In this document: positions 25,554 through 32,978 of the stretch, one piece after another
Layout: each line of letters starts with the position of its first letter
Numbering within the stretch: the first letter of the stretch is position 1
Assembly (NCBI GenBank): GCA_963778895.1
Contig: CAVZVZ010000005.1
Span: 2,274,000 to 2,337,999 of the forward strand
DNA: 64,000 nucleotides
DNA from: CAVZVZ01 sp963778895
Lineage (GTDB): Bacteria > Actinomycetota > Acidimicrobiia > Acidimicrobiales > Acidimicrobilacustridaceae
Reading direction: 5' to 3'
Position numbers and translations under genes: made by a program
The notes under the pieces: model-generated
What the model saw: only the letters and a program-made list of their open reading frames with translations
What the model was told of the DNA's origin: nothing
The model's database searches: none

Positions 25554-26951
25554 GTGGGTACGACGAAAGAGATGAGCGGTCTCGACGCGAGGTTCTTGTA
25601 CTCGGAGACCGCGACTACCCATATGCACACCCTAAAGATCGCCGAGATGGACGTCTCGGGCCGAAAGACCCCCCTCACGCCCAAAGTTCTGCTCGAGCTC
25701 CTCGAGGTGTGGCTCGATCGGTTGCCGGCTCTGCGCCAGCGGGTGGTGACTGTGCCGTATCGGCTCGGGCATCCGGCGTGGATCGAGGATCCCGCTCTCG
25801 ACCTCAGCCGGCACGTCCACTGGCGGATGGTGGCCGCGCCGGGCGGTGATCGCGGGCTGGCATCGATCGTGGCCGAGCTTGCCGCCACCCAGCTACCTCG
25901 GGACCGTCCGCTCTGGGACCTCACCGTGGTTGAGGGCCTCGAAGGGGGTCGCGTCGCGTTCGTCGTCAAGCTGCACCACGCGCTCGCCGACGGCGCCGCC
26001 GCCGTGGCCATGCTCGAGAACGCCTTCGTGGTCGACGATCTGGACGCCTTCGTGCAGGCCCCTCAGCCTGAGCCGCTTCCCTCGCCACAGGACCTCTACC
26101 GTCAGGCCGCGCGCAGCCGCGCCCGGCGCATCTCCGAGTTTCCCGACCTCGCCCGTCGGACCGCCAAGGGGCTGATTGCCGCTCGTGGGGTGCGCCGCCG
26201 GACGGATGCTTCGGTCCCGGTTCCGGTCCCGTTCTCGTCGCCGCGGACCTCGTTGAATGTGTCGCTCGACGCCAGACGCACCTTCGCCATGACGGCGCTG
26301 CCGCTGGACCATCTCCTTCAGGTGAAGCGCGATGTCGGGGCCACGCTGAACGACGTGTTCCTGGCCCTTTGTGGTGGTGCCCTACGCCGGTACCTGGACC
26401 GACTAGGGGAACTCCCAGCGAGCAGCCTCGTGGCGGCGGTGCCGATGGCGACCCACTCCGGTGAGCGTCGCTTCAGCGGGAACCATGTCGACAACCTGAT
26501 GCTCCCGCTCGGAACCGACATCGAGGATGCCAGAGCGCGCACCCGATCCATCCACGAGGCGGTGCAGGCCGCCCGGCGGATCAGGGCTGCGCTGGGCACC
26601 GAGTTGTTCGAGCGTCGGGCCGGGCTCACCCCGCCGCACCTCTACCCGCTCGGCGTCCGTCTGTGGGCCCGGACGCGGCTCGCCAACTACACGCGCCCAC
26701 CGGTCAACTTGGTCGCGTCGAACGTCGCAGGGCCGCGGCGGCCCTTGGCGCTCGACGACGCCGTTGTCACCGCGCTCTACTCGGTCGGCCCGATCCTCGA
26801 GGGCATCGGACTGAACATCACCGCCTGGAGCTACGTCGACCGTTTGTACGTTTCGGTGCTGGGCTGCCCCGCCAGCCTCCCCGAACCGTGGACGTTGATA
26901 GACGATCTGCAGCGGGCCTGCGAGGAGCTCTGTTCGGCCCACCCGGGTTGA
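25554..26951 (+). CDS. Second WS/DGAT acyltransferase
   Basis: About 460 residues. The catalytic motif HHALADG is at 141-147 counted from GTG 25554; ATG 25572 is an alternative start six codons later, and SGLDARFLYSETATTHMHTL then begins the family N-terminus. SNVAGPRRPLALDDAVV is the C-terminal motif. It is divergent from the first copy and clearly distant in sequence, so the two are not a recent duplication. A remnant of a phospholipid acyltransferase follows, then a serine hydrolase. It probably contributes to storage-lipid synthesis with a different acceptor specificity. Confidence 0.92.
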   Translation: MGTTKEMSGLDARFLYSETATTHMHTLKIAEMDVSGRKTPLTPKVLLELLEVWLDRLPALRQRVVTVPYRLGHPAWIEDPALDLSRHVHWRMVAAPGGDRGLASIVAELAATQLPRDRPLWDLTVVEGLEGGRVAFVVKLHHALADGAAAVAMLENAFVVDDLDAFVQAPQPEPLPSPQDLYRQAARSRARRISEFPDLARRTAKGLIAARGVRRRTDASVPVPVPFSSPRTSLNVSLDARRTFAMTALPLDHLLQVKRDVGATLNDVFLALCGGALRRYLDRLGELPASSLVAAVPMATHSGERRFSGNHVDNLMLPLGTDIEDARARTRSIHEAVQAARRIRAALGTELFERRAGLTPPHLYPLGVRLWARTRLANYTRPPVNLVASNVAGPRRPLALDDAVVTALYSVGPILEGIGLNITAWSYVDRLYVSVLGCPASLPEPWTLIDDLQRACEELCSAHPG

Positions 26952-26974
26952 GACCTCGTGCGTGCAACGCGCCG

Positions 26975-27120
26975 ATGAACCGGCCAGCGTCGTCGCGGAT
27001 CAAGAAGGGCGAGCCGATCCCCGGTGCCGCGGTGATCGGTCTGTTACCCGGTGGGATCCCGACGTGGCCTCTGCCCGCCAAGATCACGGTCGAGTTGCTC
27101 GAGCCGACGGACTTCGTTCT
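26975..27120 (+). pseudogene. C-terminal remnant of a phospholipid/glycerol acyltransferase
   Basis: The frame reads IKKGEPIPGAAVIGLLPGG then IPTWPLPAKITVELLEPTDF, matching the last strand region of lysophospholipid-acyltransferase-like proteins (GLPTxPLPAKIT). It is in frame with the downstream serine hydrolase but lacks the HxxxxD catalytic domain. A deletion has probably removed the rest of the gene. Confidence 0.5.
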
Positions 27121-27138
27121 CCTCCCTAAGCTCGGCGC

Positions 27139-28285
27139 CATGAGCGCGGTCCCGATCGACGGCTTGGTCGAGCCCGGATTCGAGGCCGTGGCCGAGGCGT
27201 TCACGGCCAACTTCGAGGAGCACGGTGACATCGGCGCGGCCGTCTGCGTGTATCACCGAGGTCGGCCGATGATCGATCTGTGGGGCGGCCTGGCCGACCG
27301 AGATGCGAACCGACCGTGGGAGCGGGACACGCTGCAGCTCGTGTTCTCGACCACCAAGGGCCTGGCGGCCACCTGCGTGCACCTCCTCGTCGAGCAAGGG
27401 GTTCTCGACCTCGATACGGCAGTCGCGCACTACTGGCCCGAGTTCGCCGCCGAGGGGAAGGCGGGCATACCGCTGCGTTGGGTGCTGTCCCACGAGGCGG
27501 GCCTGGCCGCAGTGACGGGTGAGGTGACCATGGACGACGTTCTCGGATGGGACGGCGTCGTCGAGGCCATCGCCGCCCAGGCGCCGGTGTGGGAGCCGGG
27601 TACCGCTCACGGCTATCACGCCCGTTCGTACGGCTGGATCCTCGGGGAGGTGGTGCGCCGAGTCACGGGCCGCAGCCTCGGTCGCTTCTTTGCCGAGGAG
27701 GTGGCGGCGCCGTTCGGCATCGACTTCTTCATCGGGTTGCCGCCACGTGAGCGACCGCGGGTCGCCCACCTCTATCCGCCGGTCGTCGACGAGGCGACGA
27801 GGGAGGCCATGGACGCGTTCATGGGCCCGGACACCTTGCTCGGCCAGGTCATCGCCGGGCCCTCGGGCCTGTTCGGCTACGACGATATGTGGAATCGTCC
27901 CGAGGTGCTCGCCGCCGAGATGCCGTCGTCCAACGGCGTGGGTACGGCGCGCGCTGTGGCCCGTCACTACGCCTTGCTGATCGGCGAGGTCGACGGGCGA
28001 CGTCTCCTGTCGCCGACCACGGTCGAACGCGCGACCGAACTCCGGGTCAGCGGTCCCGACCGTGTCATCGGAATGCCCATGGCGTTCGGGCTCGGGTACA
28101 TGACGCCGCCGCCGGGCGCGCCACCCAGCGCATTCGGTCACGCCGGAGCCGGGGGCTCACTGGGGGTCGCGGATCCGGGAGGGAAGTGGTCGCTCGGCTA
28201 CGTGATGAACCAGATGCAGCTGGGCATCACCGGTGACGCCCGGAGCACCGGCTTGGTCGAGGCCGTCATCGCGTCCGTGAGCTGA
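27139..28285 (+). CDS. Class C beta-lactamase-like serine hydrolase/esterase (family VIII type)
   Basis: The start is placed at ATG 27139 because VEPGFEAVAEAFTANFEEHG is the usual N-terminus; the frame is open further upstream through an acyltransferase remnant. In this numbering the SxxK pair is Ser70/Lys73 (FSTTKG), the Tyr of the second motif is Tyr159 (GYHARSYGW) and HAGAGGS corresponds to the third motif. About 381 residues, no signal peptide. These enzymes hydrolyse short esters or lactones more often than beta-lactams. It follows WS/DGAT-2 on the same strand, so ester turnover is plausible. Confidence 0.85.
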
Positions 28286-28369
28286 CTCATAATCCAGTGC
28301 GGCGACCAGGTAGTCCTCGAAGAGTCGCCAGGGTGAAGGTGAGACGGACCTGAAGTCGAGATACTCGAC

Positions 28370-28642
28370 TCAGGAGCCGGAGGTATCGCGTAACGCGTCC
28401 TCGGTCACCTTCACGATGTTCTGCGCCATCTTGTTCGAAGCGCCTACCAACTGCTCGACCATCTTGAACGCAGAGTCGATGATCTTGCGCCGAGGACCCT
28501 CCTCCTGACTGAGATCGGGAAACGCGCCATCGACCGTGTCGACGAACTTGCGCACCGCCTCGAGCGCTGACTTCTCGGTGTCCTCGATGGTGTCGATCAG
28601 TCTCGTAGCAGCCTGCATCGGTTCTTGCTCACTGTTTGCCAT
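28370..28642 (-). CDS. Phasin-like helical protein (90 aa)
   Basis: ATG 28642 has GGAG seven nt upstream. The product is almost wholly helical and amphipathic: AATRLIDTIEDTEKSALEAV, then FKMVEQLVGASNKMAQNIV. It lacks Cys and Trp and has no signal peptide. The pattern resembles phasins, which coat polyester or lipid granules, but similarity is by composition rather than a motif. Its position between two lipid-metabolism gene groups supports a granule-surface role. It could instead be a generic coiled-coil protein. Confidence 0.6.
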   Translation of the reverse strand: MANSEQEPMQAATRLIDTIEDTEKSALEAVRKFVDTVDGAFPDLSQEEGPRRKIIDSAFKMVEQLVGASNKMAQNIVKVTEDALRDTSGS

Positions 28643-28830
28643 GTTCACTCCGTTCCGGTGGACCCCTGTGCTTTCCCATGGGCCACGCTGGCACGGTGAA
28701 CGAAAACGGAACAGGGTCCTTAGACCAGAACGTTGTTGGCACGGCGTGCCTCCAGATGATTTGCCACGAAAGGAGGCGGGTGGTTCGCCCTAGTCGGTGA
28801 AGACCGGCACTCCGATGTCCGCCTGCGAGA

Positions 28831-30417
28831 CTAGAGCTCGCGTTTGAGCACTTTCCCCGTGGTGTTCCGGGGCAACTCGTCGACGAACGCGACCTCACGG
28901 GGCACCTTGTACCGCGCGAGGTTCGCGCGGATCAGCTCCCGGACGTCCTCGGCGGTCAGGCGCGCACCGTCGCGCACCACGACGAAGGCTTTCAGAGCTT
29001 GTCCGAACTCGTCATCGTCAATCCCGACCACGGCGGCCTCAACGATGTCGGGATGGGACGCGAGGAGATCCTCGACCTCGCGCGGGAAGATGTTCTCGCC
29101 ACCGGACACGACCATCTCGTCGTCGCGCCCCTCGACGAGCAGGCGCCCGGCGACGTCGAACCGACCGGTGTCGCCGGTGCTCATCAGGCCGTCGATCACT
29201 TCCTTGCTCCCGCCGCCCGTATAGCCCTCGAACAGCAGATCGCTGCCCACGAAGATCCGGCCCACGCCCCCCGTGGGAACTTCACGCCCGTCCTCGTCCA
29301 GCAGCTTCACGACCGTGTCCAGCGGCGGCCGGCCGGCGGTCGAAGGGTCGGCCCGCAGATCGGCCGGGGTCGCGATCGTGGCCCAACCCACCTCGGTCGA
29401 TCCGTAGAGGTTGTAGAGGTTGTCGCCGAACTCGTCCATCCACCGCGTAGCCAGCTGAGTGGGGATGGAAGAACCGCTGAGCGGAACGATGCGCAGGCAT
29501 GAGGTGTCGTACCGGCGGCGAACCTCGGCCGGTAGCTCGAGGATGCGCTGCAGCATCACCGGCACCGCCACGAGCGCACCGGCCCGGTGTCGGGCGATGT
29601 CGGCGAGAGTCCGCTCAGGGTCGAACCGACGATGGAGCACCAGCGTCGATGCCAGCAGCAGGGCGAGGCTCATGTTGCCGAAACCCCAGGAGTGGAACAA
29701 CGGGGCCGGCAGGACCATCGTCTCGCCTTCCCGATACGGGATCCGATCGAGCATCGCAATCACCGACGTCATTCCTGCAACCTGGTCGCGCGGTGCACCC
29801 TTGGGCGTTCCCGTCGTACCGGACGTAAGGATGATGGTGCGGCCGGGATGATTGGGCGGAGCCGGGCGTGCCGTGTCCGTACCGGCGATCACGTCATCGA
29901 GGGTCTGAACCGCGACATCACCGTCGTGCCAAACGACCAACTGCAGCGGCGCGTCACCGCCGTTGGCGACGACCTCGCCGAACTCCTCGTCGTAGAGGAC
30001 AGCACCAGGGTGTTCTCGCTTCAGCACGTCGCGCAGCTGTGGGCCCGCGAACCCGGTGTTGAGATAGAGGACCGTCGCTCCCAGCTTGCTGAGCGCAGCG
30101 GTCGTCTCGACAAAGCCGCGATGGTTGCGACACAGCATCGCCACCACATCGCCTTCGCCGATACCTCTGCGTGCCAGCGCCCGAGCAAACGCATTCGAGC
30201 GGCGATCGACCTCACCCCACGTCAACGTCCCCCGGTCATCCACGACGCAGAGCCGATCAGGATGACGGCCCGCTGCTGCCGCGAAACCGCCGGCGTAGTT
30301 CAGACCGAAATGGCGAACCGCCAAACCGGCCGCGGCCAGGCGACGCGGACCCACTGGGCGAAGCAAGCCCGCGCGCGCGAGTACCCTCAACTTGGCGAAC
30401 GAGTCACGGGTGCTCAT
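28831..30417 (-). CDS. Acyl-CoA synthetase (AMP-forming, ANL superfamily)
   Basis: A 528-residue fatty-acid-type CoA ligase. The P-loop-like A3 motif TSGTTGTPKGA, the A5 motif LYGSTEVGW, the A7/A8 hinge STGDTGRFDVAGRLLVEGRD and the terminal A10 lysine (NTTGKVLKREL) are all present. The N-terminus (FGLNYAGGFAAAAGRHPDRL) is as in long-chain acyl-CoA synthetases. It should activate a fatty acid to acyl-CoA, which the two WS/DGATs could use. It is followed on the same strand by nothing close; an SDR gene is 170 bp upstream. Confidence 0.92.
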   Translation of the reverse strand: MSTRDSFAKLRVLARAGLLRPVGPRRLAAAGLAVRHFGLNYAGGFAAAAGRHPDRLCVVDDRGTLTWGEVDRRSNAFARALARRGIGEGDVVAMLCRNHRGFVETTAALSKLGATVLYLNTGFAGPQLRDVLKREHPGAVLYDEEFGEVVANGGDAPLQLVVWHDGDVAVQTLDDVIAGTDTARPAPPNHPGRTIILTSGTTGTPKGAPRDQVAGMTSVIAMLDRIPYREGETMVLPAPLFHSWGFGNMSLALLLASTLVLHRRFDPERTLADIARHRAGALVAVPVMLQRILELPAEVRRRYDTSCLRIVPLSGSSIPTQLATRWMDEFGDNLYNLYGSTEVGWATIATPADLRADPSTAGRPPLDTVVKLLDEDGREVPTGGVGRIFVGSDLLFEGYTGGGSKEVIDGLMSTGDTGRFDVAGRLLVEGRDDEMVVSGGENIFPREVEDLLASHPDIVEAAVVGIDDDEFGQALKAFVVVRDGARLTAEDVRELIRANLARYKVPREVAFVDELPRNTTGKVLKREL

Positions 30418-30590
30418 GTCTTGACGCTTCCCGTTTCATCATCGGCTCGTCATCTCGGATGCCTTTCCAACGGCACCTACCCGACTGTTCGTGCGTCGAT
30501 TGTCGCGCCGTCCGAACCAGCGTCCGGCTAGGACTCTGTTTGCCTCTGACGAACCAACCGTCACGTCCGGATCGCCGTAGCCGTCGGTCG

Positions 30591-31379
30591 CTAGAGGTCC
30601 GGCAGCCCGAGGTCAAGGTTGGGCTGATCGAGCCCGCCATCGACCTCGAGCACCTTGCCCGTGACGTAGGCGGAGGCGGGTGATGCGAGGTAGAGAACCG
30701 CAGCGGCGACATCTTCGGCTTCGCCGATGCTGTGTAACGGCGTGGCGTCTTCCATCGCGGCGCGAACGTCATCGTCTTGAACGACGAACTCCAACGCCGA
30801 GGTTGCTACCGAACCGACGGCGATGGCGTTGACGCGGATCCGCGGTGCGAGATCGCGCGCGGCGAGGCGCGTGTAGTGCGCAAGGGCAGCCTTCGCTGCG
30901 CCGTAAGCGAGATATCCCCGCCCGCTCACGCGCCCCATGATCGAGGAGATGTTGACGACCGTCCCGCCTCCACTCTCGAGCATGAGCGGCACCGCCGCTC
31001 GACACAGGGCATGTGCGGTCGCAACGTTGAAATGGAACGCCTCCTCCATGTACTCGGGACTCGTATCGAGAAACGCGTTCGGGATGGTGCCGCCGACATT
31101 GTTGATGACGGCGTCCAGCCGGCCGAATGCATCGTGCGCCGCGGTCGCGAGCCGCACGACGTTGTCCAGGTCGGAAAGATCAGCCGGTACGACCAATGCT
31201 CGCCGTCCGGCCTTCCTGATCTGGGCCGCCACGTCGTCCAGTTGTGACGCGGTGCGGGACGACACGACTACATCGGCCCCTGCCTCGGCCAGAGCGACGG
31301 CGCTGGCCGCGCCGATCCCCCTGCCTGCGCCAGTCACGACCGCGACACGATCGGTTAGCAGGAATCGTTCGAGGATCAT
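30591..31379 (-). CDS. Short-chain dehydrogenase/reductase (SDR)
   Basis: A classical 262-residue SDR behind GAGGAGGAAGTCG. The cofactor motif VTGAGRGIG (TGxxxGxG), NNVGG after strand 4, the catalytic serine in NISS, and YGAAKAA (Tyr and Lys four apart) are intact. SSRTASQ after strand 2 suggests NADP(H) preference. Its placement upstream of an acyl-CoA synthetase fits fatty-acyl or beta-hydroxyacyl chemistry, but the substrate is not identifiable. Confidence 0.9.
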   Translation of the reverse strand: MILERFLLTDRVAVVTGAGRGIGAASAVALAEAGADVVVSSRTASQLDDVAAQIRKAGRRALVVPADLSDLDNVVRLATAAHDAFGRLDAVINNVGGTIPNAFLDTSPEYMEEAFHFNVATAHALCRAAVPLMLESGGGTVVNISSIMGRVSGRGYLAYGAAKAALAHYTRLAARDLAPRIRVNAIAVGSVATSALEFVVQDDDVRAAMEDATPLHSIGEAEDVAAAVLYLASPASAYVTGKVLEVDGGLDQPNLDLGLPDL

Positions 31380-31527
31380 CGACTTCCTCCTCGGCCGGCT
31401 GGACTGTGCGGCGCGGGTCTACCAGCGACAGCGAGAGGAATGACCTCGGGCGGGAACCGGTACCCGGCGAATGCAACAGTGCCGTTATCGGCACCCAAGG
31501 ACGTCAGCTTCGATGCGCTAGCGCATT

Positions 31528-31555
31528 CCACGAACTCAGCCGAATGATCTGACCG
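31528..31555. repeat. Dispersed repeat R23, copy 2
   Basis: Exact 23-mer at 31533-31555 with CCACG before it, identical over 28 bp to copy 1 at 14322-14349. Confidence 0.8.
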
Positions 31556-31590
31556 GGCCGGTTGCGTTCTGGCGCCGATGGCGCCACCAG

Positions 31591-32040
31591 CTATGCCGGT
31601 TGACGGGCGCCGTAGCGGGCGAGCGCATAGAAGACGAGGACGGCGAGCCCGACATAGGTCAGAGACCAAATCGGGTAATAAGGCATCCAGGTGATGGCCG
31701 TGAGGCCACCGATCGCCGCGGCGAAGTATCCGACCCAGCGCCCGAACTGTGATCGGGCAAGGACCAGGAAGCTGGAAGCGATCAGAACGATGCCAACGAC
31801 GAGCCAGGTCCAGGCGTAGGTCTTGAGATTGGACCCGAAGACAGCGTTCTGCAGGTTCTCGGGTAGAGCTCCGTGGTAGCGGAACGCCCACAGCGAGTCG
31901 ACCAGGCGCATGAGGCCGGCGAGTCCGAGCATGGTCCCGGCAAAGAACAACCAGCCGGTTCCCGGTTTCTCGTCCGGGTAGATGGTCAGGTCGTCCCTCT
32001 GTGCGGTTGAAGTGGTGCGGTTAGTGTCGGTGACGGCCAT
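31591..32040 (-). CDS. Four-helix membrane protein (DUF7144-like)
   Basis: ATG 32040 follows AAGGAGCGTGCA. The 149-residue product has a short polar N-terminus and four hydrophobic helices (starting GWLFFAGTMLGLAGLMRLVD; then WTWLVVGIVLIASSFLVL; WVGYFAAAIGGLTAITW; LTYVGLAVLVFYALARYG). This layout is common for uncharacterised actinobacterial DUF7144 proteins. Function unknown. It is monocistronic. Confidence 0.75.
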   Translation of the reverse strand: MAVTDTNRTTSTAQRDDLTIYPDEKPGTGWLFFAGTMLGLAGLMRLVDSLWAFRYHGALPENLQNAVFGSNLKTYAWTWLVVGIVLIASSFLVLARSQFGRWVGYFAAAIGGLTAITWMPYYPIWSLTYVGLAVLVFYALARYGARQPA

Positions 32041-32266
32041 TGCACGCTCCTTGGTTGTCGGCCCACCCCTTGCGTCTTGTTTCTGACTGGGATGGTTCGC
32101 CTCCCACTGTGGGGCCGTACTCGCACACACTCCAGAGGCTTTGGACCCCTACAAAAGCGGTTGGCCGTTGCCGGGGTCGTTTCAGGCGGCTTGGTGGGTC
32201 CGCGGTCGATTCGGCCTCGGCGGGCCTCGATGTCGCCGAAGCGGGGTCAACTCCAGTCAGTGCTGC

Positions 32267-32680
32267 CTACTGGCTTGCCGTTGTCGGGGGCTCACGGAAC
32301 AGGTGTTGGTGCAACTCCTCGGTCAGCTGGTGGATCGTTCGAGTGAGGTCGGTGTTCTCGACCAGCAAGGTGTTCACGTCCTTGTAGTCCTGGTCCGACT
32401 TCGCCTGCTGGAACGCTGCTTGCCGGTTCTGTCCGATCATGACAAAGGTGGACAAGAAGATCGCCTCGAGCGACACAATCAAGGTAAGCGTCGGCCACGG
32501 GCTTTTCTCGAAGACGAGCATCCACAGCGCGAAGAGAACGACGTGCAGGTAGACGAAATTCATCGAACCCGCGAAGGCCGTTATGTTGTCGGCGATTCTG
32601 AGCTGCACGTCGGCGGCGCGCTTGTTGAACTGTGTGACAACCGCGGGATGGTGCAAAACGTCGGGATCGAGCGTGCGCAT
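32267..32680 (-). CDS. DUF1003 family membrane protein
   Basis: A 137-residue protein with AAGGTGGCAATTCC upstream of ATG 32680. NKRAADVQLRIADNITAFAG followed by two helices (FVYLHVVLFALWMLVF and TLTLIVSLEAIFLSTFVMIG) and an acidic coiled tail match DUF1003. The function of the family is unknown. The upstream 300 bp (32681-32978) carry no gene. Confidence 0.85.
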   Translation of the reverse strand: MRTLDPDVLHHPAVVTQFNKRAADVQLRIADNITAFAGSMNFVYLHVVLFALWMLVFEKSPWPTLTLIVSLEAIFLSTFVMIGQNRQAAFQQAKSDQDYKDVNTLLVENTDLTRTIHQLTEELHQHLFREPPTTASQ

Positions 32681-32978
32681 GGAATTGCCACCTTCCGGGT
32701 TCGGCGACTCGCCCGTGCGGCCGCAACAATGCTCCCAGCGGTGGTCAGTATACGTAGCCCCCTAACGGCAATCTCGTGGGGCGAAATAGTGCACAGCCGC
32801 GAATCGGCCACCGGTTCGAGTCTTACTCAGCTGCTTGACGCGGCGAGTTCGTTAGCGTCCATGCGCGCGAGAGTTGCGTCAAGAACCGCGTCAGGTCGTG
32901 CGCGACCCTCTTGCCGTGGACGTTCTTGCGGTTCCGCAAGGCAGTCATAACGCAGTTGCGAATCGCGGCAACAGCGGG

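Noticed and set aside
32190..32265. tRNA-like sequence with GGGTCAACTCC
   Set aside because: No acceptor, anticodon or T-stem pairing could be built around it.
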